Positions 20,521 through 30,150 of a stretch of DNA of 64,000 bases are shown piece by piece. The notes under the pieces were generated by a model, which ran no database searches, was not told the origin of the DNA, and saw only the letters and a program-made list of their open reading frames with translations. The position numbers and the translations under genes were made by a program. This stretch comes from Rebecca billardiae RCC1528 (lineage: Eukaryota > Haptophyta), in assembly GCA_965240325.2 (NCBI GenBank), contig OZ251225.1, forward strand, positions 372,001 to 436,000, read 5' to 3'. The first letter of the stretch is position 1. Each line of letters begins with the position of its first letter.

Positions 20521-21213
20521 TCCGACGCAGATCTCCGGACAGTTGGTGAGGATGCCTGTGTGATGGGTGCAGCAGCAGCTGGGTTCGACGGGTTCGAGCT
20601 GATCACCGGTACGCCGCCCTACTGGCTCGTCAGCGCGGCCACCGAGGCCGAGCCCTCGCCGGAGGCCGGCGCCGACGCCGCCGCCGCCGCCGGCGACGGC
20701 GGCGGCGCCGTCGCGCACGCGCGCGCGGCCCCCGCTGTCGTGCGCACCGCGCCGCGAGAGGGCGTGATCACGAGCAGCATGGAGGACGCGCCGGCGCGGT
20801 GCTGCTTCCGCGGCACCGTCGCGGCGTACTGCGCCGCCGCCGCGCGCTGGCTCTCACCCGCCCGCCACGCGCGCTTCGTCGTCTGCGAGAGCGGCGCACA
20901 TGACGCGCGAGTGCGCGCGGCGGCGGCCGCCGCGGGCCTGCGCGTGTGCGCTGTGCTCGCTGTGCACGGCCGCGAGGGCAAGCCGGCGCTGATCCGCGTG
21001 TACGCGATGCGCCGCGCGCGGGCCGCGTCGGCGGCGCACACCGACGCCGCCGCCGCCGCCGACCGCTCGTCCGACGACGACGAGGCCGGCCCCGGCGGAG
21101 CTGAGCCCGAGGCGGCCGAGGCGGCGGAGACGGTGCTGGCCGTGCGCGACCGCTCGGGTGCGCGCACGGCCGCCTACTGCCGGCTGCTCGAGGACATGGG
21201 CATCCCGCCCTGA
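19185..21213 (+). CDS. TrmN6-like SAM-dependent methyltransferase with N-terminal zinc-binding motif
   Basis: Exon 1 (19185-19558) starts MEHPDVPLALSLSADAPGYA and carries two CxxC knuckles (CWKCKGTC and CSVCAGKG) of DnaJ-like zinc-ribbon type. An intron at 19559-19826 (TTGG^GTGAGC...CGCAG^GCC), rich in CA/CG dinucleotides, joins in phase to exon 2 (19827-21213); the total is 586 residues. Exon 2 begins like bacterial TrmN6/YfiC proteins (HRWSTDDLVTAWWA). SAM motif I is VLDLGCGNGAVLLML, and the catalytic motif is TPPYW (usually NPPY). Ala/Gly-rich inserts, including a 14-residue poly-Ala run from a GCC repeat, interrupt the domain. N6-adenine methylation of an RNA is the family activity; the substrate is unknown, and Thr at the first motif position is unusual. 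Confidence 0.82.
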
Positions 21214-21490
21214 GGGCGGCCGAGCGCGCAAGCCGCGCCGCCTTGAGCCACCGATCGTGCGCTTTGATTCAGCTTTGGGCGGATACGTTGTCGAGTGCCG
21301 CCGACCAGCCGCTGCACAAGCCTTGCGTGCTGCACGGTCCCGGCACCGGGAGCCGCGGTTCCTGAATCCTGTAGTTGGTTCACACCGCCGACACCGTGCT
21401 GACGAACCGAGTAGACTCAGTAGTAGTACGTACCAACCGCACGACGACATGAGCGCCCTGATTCCTGAAGCGATATGATGAATCGGCCGG

Positions 21491-21533
<43 letters not shown>

Positions 21534-21866
21534 TATTGTCGTTTATTTGTTAATGTCAATGACGATGACGACTCTGATGAGTCTGATGAGGTAGTTAGCC
21601 TCAGATCCCATCGGAGCGCGGGAGGTCTGCACCGGGAATCTTCGACGGTCTAGGATCGTTGTGATCGCCTCTGCCGTGCAGCGTGCTCCTGTGATGAGTG
21701 TGATATGACTTGTCGTGCTCTGTGCGGCAGGTGCGCCGCCTCGCTGCTGTGGCCCGCTCGATCTTCGCATATAGCTTGCTGACCGCGCGCACGAAGTGAC
21801 GAACGTTCGTGAACATCCGCGAACTCGGTTCAGAGAGCGCGTGCGGCGCAATGTCTTCGCCACGCG
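21214..21866. other. Tail-to-tail intergenic region with (TC)n microsatellite
   Basis: This 653-bp region lies between convergent stop codons. It contains an uninterrupted TC dinucleotide run at 21493-21531 (about 19 units) followed by AT-richer sequence. Short frames on both strands do not look like proteins. It likely holds both 3' UTRs. Confidence 0.5.
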
Positions 21867-24751
21867 TCACACCATCGGCGGGCGGCCAGCTCGCTCGCCG
21901 CGCACAGCGCCTGGGCCGCGGCCACTTGCAAGCGTGCGCGCCCAGCCTGGCAGCTGCGGCGGCGCCGGCAGCCGCGCAAGCAGCTCGGGAGGCACCATGC
22001 CGGCGCGATGCGCGGCGTATGCGCCCGCGCCACCGACGAGCACAAGCACGAAGAGAGCGGCGGCGGCCGCGCCTGTGGCGGTGGCGTCATCGCCTTCTTC
22101 TGCGTCGCCGCCGCCGCTCTGAGCGTCGTCGCCGCTGCCGCGCTTGGCCGGCCCGGCGGCGGTGGCGCTCTCGCGTGCGGCCGCCAAGGCGACGTATGCG
22201 TCTCGCGCCGCCGCGTCCTCGCTCACCAGCACCGCCGCGCGCTGCGCCGCGTGCGCGCCGAGCAGCGGCATGTACCCCCCGCAGCAGTAGAGGCGGATCT
22301 CAAACTCGCCCGTGCGCGCGGGCGTTGTGATGCGCAGCTCGCGCTCCTCACGCCGGCCGGTCTCGTCGGCGCCGACGAGGGGAAGTGCGCCCACCTCGAC
22401 GACGCTCCCGTCCAGAGGCTGTTGCGCGCTCGCACCCGCGGGGTAAAGCGCAAGCCAGTTCGAGTGCGCGCGCAAGAACGGATCTTGCACCACCCGCACC
22501 GCCAATGGCGCGCCAGGGGGCAGCGCGCGCGCGCTCAGCTCGAGGGTTGCAGTGGAGGGCGCGTCCAAGATCCAGCCAGCCGCCTGCTCTGCCGCGGGCT
22601 GTGTGCGACGCGCATAGGTCAGCCAGTGTCCGCCCCGCTCCGCCAGCTCGCCCGCGCGCCTGCACTCCGTCCCATCCACGCCGCTGAACACCCGACACGG
22701 TCCCGCCTGCGTCCAAGAAACCACTGCGCCGTGCCGCTCGCCGAGTTGGAGACAGTCGTCCTCACGCGCCACCGGATGCTCCTCAGCCACGACCGTGCGG
22801 TCGCAGTGGCCCGCGCCGACGAGCCACCACCGCCGCCGCAGCTCTGACGGCGCCCAGATGGGCCGCCTGTTCTGCCACGCGCCGAGGGCGCCTGTCCCCA
22901 GGGCGGAGGCGTGCATCCGCTCGACTTGGCCCGGCGTGAAGCGGGCGCCGCAGAACGAGTAGCCTGCGCCGGGCGGCGGGCAGCGTGGCGGGGCGGTGCG
23001 AGGCATGCGCACGCGATGGTGGCGCGCGTGGGGCGCTGGCGCCGCGGTGCGCCGGCATGAACTGCGGAGACCATCGCCAACGCGGCGCCGGGCACGGCGG
23101 CAGGGCGCGCGACGCTCGGCGCGCTGCGGCGGCGGCGGCGGCGGCGGCGGCGCGGCGCGACGCACTCATGACGTTGTACACCGCGTCCACTCCCTCCTGC
23201 TCAGGGCACGAGTCGACGGGAGGCTCGCCGTGCTCTCCGCCTAAAAGCTCAGGCCCGGCCTCTTGGAGCTGCTGCATGAACTCGGCGTCAGACGGCCAGT
23301 GCTCATCGACGTACGCCTCCGCTGCCTCGCGCGGCCAGCCGTTGTCCATCAGCGTCTGCAGCTGGTTTGCGCGCACCTGCTCCTCCATGCGCAGGTACAG
23401 CAGCGTCATCTCGTACATGTACTCCGGGCACGTGTTGAAGCCGCCAGCAGGCTGAGCAGGCGCCTGCTGCATCGGCGGCGTGTCGTCCACGCCGTCGCCC
23501 TCGATGCCGCAGCCGCCCTCGAACGTGTGGTGGAGACAGAGCGCATGCCCAAACTCGTGCGCAGTCGACATCGACGCTAAGTGCGAATAGACGAGCGGTG
23601 GGATCGACGAGCGCTGCGCCGCCTCGATGATGTCGGCTGGCGGTGGGGGCGTGGCCAGCATCCGGGTGTTCATGTAGACAGAGCCGAAGAAGTTGGCGAA
23701 GCCGCCCGCACTCGCCTGCATGTCGCACACGAACATGTTGATCACGTTCGTTGGCGCGAGCCCTGGAGTGGCCAGGCGAGTCGCCGAGGTGAGCGGTGGC
23801 GGAGGGCGCGGCGACGGCAGCAGCGGTCGCGCCTCGCGAGTGAGTCAGCAGAGGCCGTCGGCCAGCGAGGTGGGTGGGGGGCGCGCGCGCGCGCGGCGGA
23901 GATGGAGCAGGCATGTGGACCACGCCCCATGGAGACGACGGGTGCGCGCGCGCACCGTATTTGCTCTCCCGCATGAAGATGCTCTCCGCCATGCCCGTGG
24001 CGCCGTGCTCGCAGACCGCGAGCGACGCGTCAGTCACAACGCGCATGTCGACCAGCTCGAGCCGGATGCCGGTCTCGGGGCGAGGGCTGTGCGCGCGCGG
24101 CGGTGAGCGCGAGCCCGGGTAGCCGGCGCGCCACTGCGCGCCGGCAAATATCTCATTGACGCTGGCGAACAGCGTGGTCATATTCTCCGCATTTGGCGCG
24201 CCAAACTGCGCCGGCACAGGTTCGAACAGCGTGACCACCACCGGCACAATCACCGCGACGGTCGGGTCGGCAACACCGGGAGTGCTGGCGGGGCCCGAGC
24301 GCGGCGCGTCCGCGGGCATCGACGCGCACGCATCCTCGAGCTGCTCACGCGTGAGCTGTATCTCCGCCAGAGCCGGCCTGCGCTCGCACCAGCGGCGGAA
24401 GTGGCCGTCAGCGTAGAACTCGTCCGCGCCGGCGAGGTGCTCGACCACCTCGGCAGACAGCTGGTGCGCATGCGTGTCGACGATCTGGCGAAGCGTGGAC
24501 CGACCAGCGAGGATGTCCATCGCAAGAGGAGCGTACACCTCGAGCTCCCTGTCGCTCAGCGCCGCCTCATCGAGGCTCACAGACGGGTTTGCCTGCTGGG
24601 CAGTCATTTCGAACTGCTTCTCGAGACCATGCGAGAAGGCTGCTGCTCCGCGTGGGCGAGGCAATGGGATGGCCGCCGGTCGACGTGAAGCGGCGACACC
24701 GCCGAGCAGTAGCGCGATGGCGCCATGCCACGATGCACTCGCGTACTTCAT
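21867..24751 (-). CDS. Pappalysin-type (M43) metalloprotease, signal peptide and C-terminal membrane anchor
   Basis: Three exons join in phase to 829 residues: 23956-24751, 23166-23762 and 21867-22963. The introns are 23763-23955 (TACG^GTGCGC...CTCCAG^GG) and 22964-23165 (ATGA^GTGCGT...GCGCAG^GC). Splicing rebuilds ESKYGLAPTNVINMFVCD and VYNVMSYSFCGARFTPGQ, both typical of M43 proteases. The zinc site is STAHEFGHALCLHHTF (HExxH plus a downstream His); the Met-turn is the rebuilt NVMSYSFC. The N-terminus (MKYASASWHGAIALLLGG) is a signal peptide, and a hydrophobic segment near the C-terminus (AALFVLVLVGGAGAYAAH) should anchor it. It is a secreted or surface endopeptidase with unknown substrate. 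The C-terminal ~300 residues before the anchor resemble no domain I can name. Confidence 0.9.
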
Positions 24752-25985
24752 CTGGCTGGCGGCTGGCGGGGTGTGCCTTCGTGCGGGAAAGTGGCCTGAG
24801 CAACCTGTCACCAACGACTAGCGATTAGCGGGGAATTTCGTCGTAAATTACTAAATGTGCATGTGACGAGGCTGCGCCTCGTGATCAAGATCGAAGCGGG
24901 CCAACGGGAGCGCTCCAACAAGGCCTGGGCCAAGACCCAACCTCCAATCATGCGCTGGACATCCTCTTGCGCTAGCCAGCCCAGCTCGGGCGCCGCGCTG
25001 CCGCCGCCACATGCCGGCACGCGCGACTGGCAGGACGGAGAAGTCGACGCCGACGATCACACCGCCGGTCCGGATGTCGTCGGCGCCGACGGCGTGCGAC
25101 AACCTCGCGGCACACCGTCAGAGGAGCGGCGGCGAGCGGTTGGGCCAGTTGGCGACGTCGAGATCCACCCGGCCAGGCCGGCAGCGGCGCGAACGACCTG
25201 GCAAGGTCAATATCGGTCCGGGCCGGAGCGCCGCGGAGCGGCACCTTGCGAGGTGCCAAATAGGCTAAATGGCGCGTTGCGGAATAAAAAATGGCTCGCG
25301 GGCACGTTGCCAGAAGCCCAGATGCCGAATACGGGAAATGGACCTCAGTGGCAGGTTCGCTTTCCCCCCTCGTACAAGCCACAAATTGACAAAATGTAGC
25401 TCAGTCAGCTAAAATGAGCTATAGCCTGTCCGGCCCCTCCGCTCGCTCTCAGTGTAGAGTCGGACAGCCTAGCTCAGCTACGATTCCGGTTGGCGCACGC
25501 TGGGGCGGCGCTCCCCGGACTCAGGTGAACTCCGCGCCGCCGCCGGTACTGCCTACTACCTCGCTCCCTACCGCCGCCAGGGCGAGTCGCCGCGCGATGT
25601 CCAGTAGAGCTTCCGATGGGACGCAGCGCCTGTCGCAGCGGGGCGGTAGCGAGGCGGTGAACTACTATAGCTTGCGCGTGGCGCAGCGCTTTGCCGTTTC
25701 GGCGTTTGCGCCCTCGGCACTCGTCGAAGGTGAAGGTCAGCAGCGGTCAGCTAACAAGCCTGCTAACAGCTTGATGAGTACTCTGATAGTGATTAGGCTC
25801 CGGACTCCGGAGTCCGGCGCTCGCGCGAGCTTGCGGCGCGATTGTTTGCGCCGCGGCCGAATTTCGGCGGCGGTAGTATTATTATTCCGTGAGTTCAACG
25901 CGAACGAGGCCACTGGCACTGCCCAGACCCCGAACCGGGTCCGCACGGCGTGCTCGGTGCTAGGAGTAGGACTTCGTGCGCCGAG
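24752..25985. other. Intergenic region, possible gene remnant at left
   Basis: The 1,234 bp between the M43 start and the coiled-coil gene stop contain no complete gene. Left of ~25020 there is a protein-like minus frame (next entry). From ~25390 to 25980 the DNA is of mixed composition with a plus-strand frame (25414-26040) that has no protein character and overlaps the next gene. The M43 promoter must lie at the left. Confidence 0.45.
24808..25020 (-). pseudogene. Possible gene remnant or unassigned exon
   Basis: A minus frame reads ELGWLAQEDVQRMIGGWVLA then QALLERSRWPASILITRR, a balanced helical composition unlike the Arg/Ala shadows nearby. An adjacent minus frame (24851-25102) has another protein-like piece (SHAVGADDIRTGGVIVGVDF) upstream of it. 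The two could be exons of one gene or debris with a frameshift. No family was recognised and no start or end can be set. It lies 57 bp from the M43 start codon. Confidence 0.3.
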
Positions 25986-27128
25986 TCATCGGAGTCGGCG
26001 CAGCGACTCGAGCCGAGCTAGCACGAGCTTCTCCTCGTGAGACCAGTGCTGAGCGCCCGGCGCACCGGGCACCCGTCCAGCAGTGCCCGATGTCGGCGTT
26101 CGGCTTCTCCTCGCTGCTGGCGGTACCGCCTCACGGATCGAGTCATCTGCCCACTGCGACTCCTGGCTTGGGCGGCGGCGGCCACCGCGACTGTGGCCAA
26201 TCCTCGGATTGGCCACCGTGACGGTCGACACGCCGTGAGCAGCCACAACAGAAGAAAGGGAGGCGCGTAGCCTGGGCGCCGCATGCGAGCTCGGGCTCGA
26301 TTCGTGAGCGCGCGTGTTGCCCGTGTCCGTCACGGCCGCAAGCGCGCGAGTGCAGGCCGCCAGCTCCTGCTGCTGAGAGGCGATGATGCGTTGCAGCTGG
26401 GCGAGTTCACCGCTTCGCGCCGGCGCTGCTGCTGTCCTCCGTGGCATGTTCACGGGCTCATGACCGTCGCCGAGCGCTTTGCGGGCTCCGCGACGCGAGG
26501 TCGGGCGGCGCGCGCCACCCCGAGCCGCCCGCGGAGATGCGGCCAGCAGCGGGCGTGATCTCGGTTCCGCCGACATAGGTCGTGGCGCCGTCGGCTCGCG
26601 CGGGAGCGGCGGCTCGCGGGAGCGGGCTGCGCTCTCGCGGACCACGGACTCGCCGACACCGACCACTCGGGGCGATCGCTCCATCGTCTCAGCCAGTGCA
26701 TGGGCTGCATCCACGATCTGGCGAGCGCGGCTTGACGTGCGGTCATCGCCCGCGTGCTCGACGTACGCCGCGAGCCGGGCGATCTCCAGTGCTTGCGCCC
26801 GTGCGCGCGCATGCTGCAGCTCAATATCACCAAGTGCATCGCCCACACGAAGCGCGAACGCCCTAGAACGACTCTCCTCCTTTTGCGACGTGCTGGTGGC
26901 ACGCTCGTTTGCCAGCTCGAGCTTGTCGACGGCATAGCTCAGCGCGTCGCGCTCGCGCTCCAGACTCTCGCAACGGTCGGCGAGTCGGCTCGCCTCCTGC
27001 GACTTGCGTCTGAGCGCATCCCGGTACTCCACTAGCTTCTGAGCTGTGGCGAGGATACCTTGAGTATCGTCGTCGTCGTCATCGTCGTCGTCCGAGGAGC
27101 TCGTGCTGCCGCTGCCGAACGCCGCCAT
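25986..27128 (-). CDS. Coiled-coil protein with acidic N-terminus (unrecognised)
   Basis: The preferred start is MAAFGSGSTSSS at 27128, giving 380 residues; a longer frame to 27221 adds an N-terminus coded by hairpin repeat DNA. A run of nine Asp residues (GAC/GAT repeats) at residues ~14-22 is followed by a heptad-rich coiled coil (LVEYRDALRRKSQEASRLAD; LERERDALSYAVDKLELANE) to residue ~150. An Arg/Pro/Ser-rich linker and a second short coil (SGELAQLQRIIASQQQELAA) come next. The C-terminus ends HWSHEEKLVLARLESLRRLR. The layout suggests a cytoskeletal or centrosomal scaffold, but nothing specific identifies it. No intron is needed. Confidence 0.6.
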   Translation of the reverse strand: MAAFGSGSTSSSDDDDDDDDDTQGILATAQKLVEYRDALRRKSQEASRLADRCESLERERDALSYAVDKLELANERATSTSQKEESRSRAFALRVGDALGDIELQHARARAQALEIARLAAYVEHAGDDRTSSRARQIVDAAHALAETMERSPRVVGVGESVVRESAARSREPPLPREPTAPRPMSAEPRSRPLLAASPRAARGGARRPTSRRGARKALGDGHEPVNMPRRTAAAPARSGELAQLQRIIASQQQELAACTRALAAVTDTGNTRAHESSPSSHAAPRLRASLSSVVAAHGVSTVTVANPRIGHSRGGRRRPSQESQWADDSIREAVPPAARRSRTPTSGTAGRVPGAPGAQHWSHEEKLVLARLESLRRLR

Positions 27129-27174
27129 GCAAGCCGTTTTCAAATCTGAAAATAATCTCAATCTCCAGACTTGG

Positions 27175-27345
27175 GAGTGAGTGCACGGTGCACTCACTCG
27201 GAGTGAGTGCACTCGGTGCACTCACTCCCGGACTCGCACGCACTCACTCGTCGGCGGCCCCCCGCCATCCGGACTCTGCACGCACTCACTTGGTGGCTAC
27301 CACCCTGTCGCACGCACTCACTCCATGAGGAGTGAGTGCGGCGCC
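27175..27345 (+). repeat. Paired 12-bp-stem hairpins and CACTCACTC repeats
   Basis: Two near-perfect hairpins lie back to back: 27175-27199 (stem GAGTGAGTGCAC, one-base loop) and 27201-27227 (same stem, three-base loop). Further GCACGCACTCACT units follow near 27238, 27278 and 27311, with the reverse unit GAGTGAGTGCGG at 27331. A similar set lies at 29983-30150, beyond repeat element copy 1. The hairpins are 47 bp upstream of the coiled-coil gene start. Confidence 0.8.
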
Positions 27346-27533
27346 GCCCCGCGCCGCGGGCCGCGCCGCCGGCGCCGCGCGGCGCCGGCGCCGGCACGGG
27401 GCCGGCGCGGGCCCGGCGCACGGGGTCGGCGCGGCGGCGCGCGTTCTGCCGCATTAGACCCTCCGGAGCTAAGCCGCGCTGCGCGCGGCAATGAGTCAGA
27501 TGGCCCTATCTACACTGCTACTGCGCTATACTC
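27346..27533. other. Extremely GC-rich palindromic stretch
   Basis: Positions ~27346-27445 are almost pure G+C, built from interleaved GCGCCGGCGCCGG-type palindromes able to form many alternative stems. No coding potential is supported. Confidence 0.4.
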
Positions 27534-27800
27534 TCACTCTCTGTGACTGTCGCTGTCATCCAAGTTGTCACCACCATCCTCCTCCTCGTCCGCCGCTGCC
27601 GGCATATAGCCAGCCTCACCTCGCTCGATGCGGCACTCGAGCTCGGCCTCGATTCGCTTCCTCTTCGCAGGAGTGAGCGCGGCGATGTCCTTGCAGTCGC
27701 CCTTGGCCTTGGTCAGCAGCGCATCCTCGTTGAGGCGCACGACTGACAGGGCGCGCCCCATGGCCGGGCTCAGGAGCGGGCCACGCTTCGCATTCTGCAC
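27534..27800 (-). CDS. Small acidic-tailed hypothetical protein
   Basis: The 88-residue frame has a Lys/Arg-rich helix (LTPAKRKRIEAELECRIERG) and a strongly acidic C-terminus (AADEEEDGGDNLDDSDSHRE), and is less biased than typical shadow frames here. An acceptor-like CAATGCAG just upstream means it could be the last exon of a larger gene. On the opposite strand at 27810-27873 a short frame also looks protein-like (KAAKEALGLSDEKQDKLDDD, then stop). One or both may be remnants. No function is proposed. Confidence 0.35.
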   Translation of the reverse strand: MQNAKRGPLLSPAMGRALSVVRLNEDALLTKAKGDCKDIAALTPAKRKRIEAELECRIERGEAGYMPAAADEEEDGGDNLDDSDSHRE

Positions 27801-28192
27801 TGCATTGGCACAAGGCGGCCAAAGAGGCGCTCGGGCTGTCAGATGAGAAACAGGACAAGCTGGACGACGACTGAATGATCTCGGAATAACTTAAGACTTA
27901 GTAGCCAGGCTATTTAATTTAATTGCGTCACGGCGGCCGGTGATCCGATTGAATTGTTATTATTAAATATTATGGCCCGCGGTGCAGGGCGGAGCGCGTA
28001 GCGTGGAGCCCCGCCGGGGGCCCTCACTACGTTGTCAAAAAGATCTTTTGATCAAAGAAAAGGGGATGGGGGACGATTTTGAGGGCTGTTGGAGGGTGAG
28101 TTTTCGACTTTTTGAGGGGGGTATGCTGTCCATCACAGCTTAAAAGGCCGCGCCCGCTGCAATTCTTGTATCTACTATGGACGGACGTGGGA

Positions 28193-28411
28193 TCAGATAC
28201 CCCGGGGGTGAAACAAGTGAGTATTCCTATCCCTCTTGTATGCTGAAGTACGAGTTTGCCGAGCGACGTTTGATTGTTTTGGGTCGAAAACAGCTATGAG
28301 GCCAGATTCGTTTGAATAGTGCTTGTTCAAATACGTTACCCGTCTGTCTCGATGGATGAACCGCCTCGTCATATTAAAAGAGATTCTTTTCAATAGCGCT
28401 TGTCCAACCAA
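28193..28411 (-). CDS. Short ORF conserved in repeat copies 1 and 2
   Basis: A 72-residue minus frame (MVGQALLKRISFNMTRRFIH...) is almost identical to a 91-residue frame in copy 2 (37682-37957). They diverge only near the C-terminus, where a small indel changes the frame. The conservation could simply reflect recent duplication of the DNA, since the frame overlaps the 77-bp tandem repeat. It resembles no known family. Confidence 0.25.
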   Translation of the reverse strand: MVGQALLKRISFNMTRRFIHRDRRVTYLNKHYSNESGLIAVFDPKQSNVARQTRTSAYKRDRNTHLFHPRGI

Positions 28412-28595
28412 GTTACCCGCCTGCCTCGATGGATGAACCTCCTCATAATATTGAAAGAGATTCTTTTGAATAGCGCTATTTAAATAAGCCAGTTACCCGC
28501 TTGCCTCGATGGATGAACCTCGTCCTGTACTCCTGTGCCATAAGCCCATAATGAAAGAGAGGCGCTTGTGAAAACAGGTTACCCGCCCGCCAGCG
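28305..28595 (+). repeat. ~77-bp tandem repeat inside copy 1
   Basis: About four degenerate units share GATTCTTTT(G/C)AATAGCGCTTGT, GTTACCCGCCTGCCTCGATG and GATGAACC. Starts are near 28305, 28382, 28460 and 28558, the last truncated. The same array occurs in copy 2 at about 37852-38120. Confidence 0.8.
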
Positions 28596-28689
28596 TTTAT
28601 TGCGGGAGGCGCGACACGCCCGAGGCAGCGGGCGAGGATGCCGTGCAAAGGCGACAGTCCGTCCGCGCCCGCGCGCAGGGTGGGAGGGG

Positions 28690-28821
28690 CTGATGCAGGA
28701 GCAGATGCAGGACTACCTCGAAATTGCACGCGACGAGGAGGTGCCCAGCGCGCACTTTACGCTGCGCGCATCATCGAGTGGTCGCCCAGCGAGCGCGGGC
28801 AGCCGCACCGCCGCCGGCTGA
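28690..28821 (+). pseudogene. Protein-like fragment inside copy 1
   Basis: The plus frame reads MQEQMQDYLEIARDEEVPSA then HFTLRA before decaying into Arg/Ala/Ser-rich sequence. The first ~26 residues look like part of a genuine protein. It is absent from copies 2 and 3, which fits a captured fragment. No family was recognised. Confidence 0.3.
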
Positions 28822-29009
28822 CGGCGGGCGCAGCAGCGCAGCTGCCAGCTGCGGACGCGCAGCGGGCGCGGAGTGGAGGCCGGCGCGGCGGCCGGGCAGC
28901 GGCGGCCGGCGCGGCAGCACGCTCGTATACATCGCGGCAGCTACCGCCGTCGTGCGGGGAAAGCACACGCTCTCCGCGGCTTCCAAGATGCCGACGGGCC
29001 ACGGCGTGC

Positions 29010-29805
29010 AGGCTGCGTGCGCGCTGCAGTGGCTGTGTCGAGCTGCCTGCGGCGTGTGCTCGAGGCGCGGCGCTCGCACGGGCTACGCGGGCGCAGCGGG
29101 TGCGCGCAGCTGGCGCACGCAGTGCCACGTCCTGCGGCGCCAGTTTGGCGGCCGTCCGCCCCCCCGAGCTCGAGTTCTGCGCGTTTTGCGACGGCGCGGC
29201 CGGCCGCGCCCATCTGCCTGCTTGCTTGGGCACGCCAGCATGGCCGCCGCCGGGCCTGCTACGCGCGCCGAAGCTGGAGGGCGGAGGAGGGCGCTGGGCT
29301 GCTCCTACGGCGTGCTGCAGCCCGGGCAGGCTCTACCGCGGCGCGGCGAGGCCGTCGCGCCTGCTCGCCGCCGTCGAGTCGCCCGTGCTGCGTGACCCTC
29401 GGCCGCACGTGCTCGGCGGCACCGCAGCAGGCGTCCCATACCACGGTATGCTCGAGCCGCTGTGCGCACCCAAGGCGCGAGCTGCTCGAGCGGGCCAGGT
29501 GGGCCCAGGGGGTGCGCGCAGCTGGCACACGCAGCCCCGCGTCATGGGGTGTCGGTTTGACGGTCGCCAGCCCCTGTGGGCTCGAGCGCTGTGCGCTTCA
29601 CCACGGAGGTGCCGGCAGCGCCCCGCGGCGCGCAACGGCGGGGCAGCATGGCCGCCGCCGGCGCCGCCGCACATGCCGCCACTTACGGGCAGTCGAGAGC
29701 TTGGGGCAGCACCTACGGCGCATGCTGCAGCTCGGGCGGGCTCTGCCAGCCTGCTGTGGCGTGATCGCGCATTTTCCAGACCGTCGACTCGCCCGCGCTG
29801 CATAA
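29010..29805 (+). repeat. Diverged ~390-bp tandem duplication inside copy 1
   Basis: The blocks ~29010-29395 and ~29396-29805 share in order GTGCGCGCAGCTGGC, CACGCAG, AGCATGGCCGCCGCC, TACGGCG(CA)TGCTGCAGC and GTCGA(G/C)TCGCCCG. Between these they have diverged. No gene is supported in either. Confidence 0.55.
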
Positions 29806-29982
29806 TATTCCATTATTATTCGTTTGCCGCGCGTGCTCGACGGCGCTCCGCGCTGCTGCTGCCGCTACAGGCCGCGCGTTGGACGGACAGCATATGCCGA
29901 CGGAGGGTGCACCGCGGGCCCCTAACTACGTTGGTTCTATGGAAGGACCGCGGAACGCGGTCATTGAATAGTTATAATATAA

Positions 29983-30150
29983 TGCGGTGCACTCGAGTGC
30001 ACGCACTCACTGGCCGGCGGAGCCGGCCCCGCACGCACTCACTCGTTCCTGCGGAGTCCTGGCGCCGCGCCAGCCGGACTCTGCACGGCACCCACGCATG
30101 CCGGCCCTGGCACAGGCACGCACTCACTCGAAACCTGCACTCACTCTCAA
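29983..30150 (+). repeat. GCACGCACTCACTC repeat cluster, right of copy 1
   Basis: This cluster contains a TGCACTCGAGTGCA palindrome and several GCACGCACTCACT units (around 30000, 30030, 30117 and 30137). They match the units at 27175-27345, on the other side of copy 1. Confidence 0.7.

Larger units (their letters stand above)
27974..29962 (+). mobile_element. Repeat element family, copy 1
   Basis: The element runs from GGCCCGCGGTGCAGGGCGG to GGACCGCGGAACGCGGTC, with AT adjoining on both sides. About 620 bp of the left end (27974-28595) match copy 2 (37504-38120), including the segment with CAAAAAGATCTTTTGATCAA. The last 69 bp (29894-29962) match 39373-39441. The interior shows no clear similarity to copies 2 or 3. 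GGCCCGCGGTGCA occurs at the left edge and its inverse TGCACCGCGGGCC near the right end, so the ends are partly inverted. No transposase is visible, so it is presumably non-autonomous. Confidence 0.75.
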
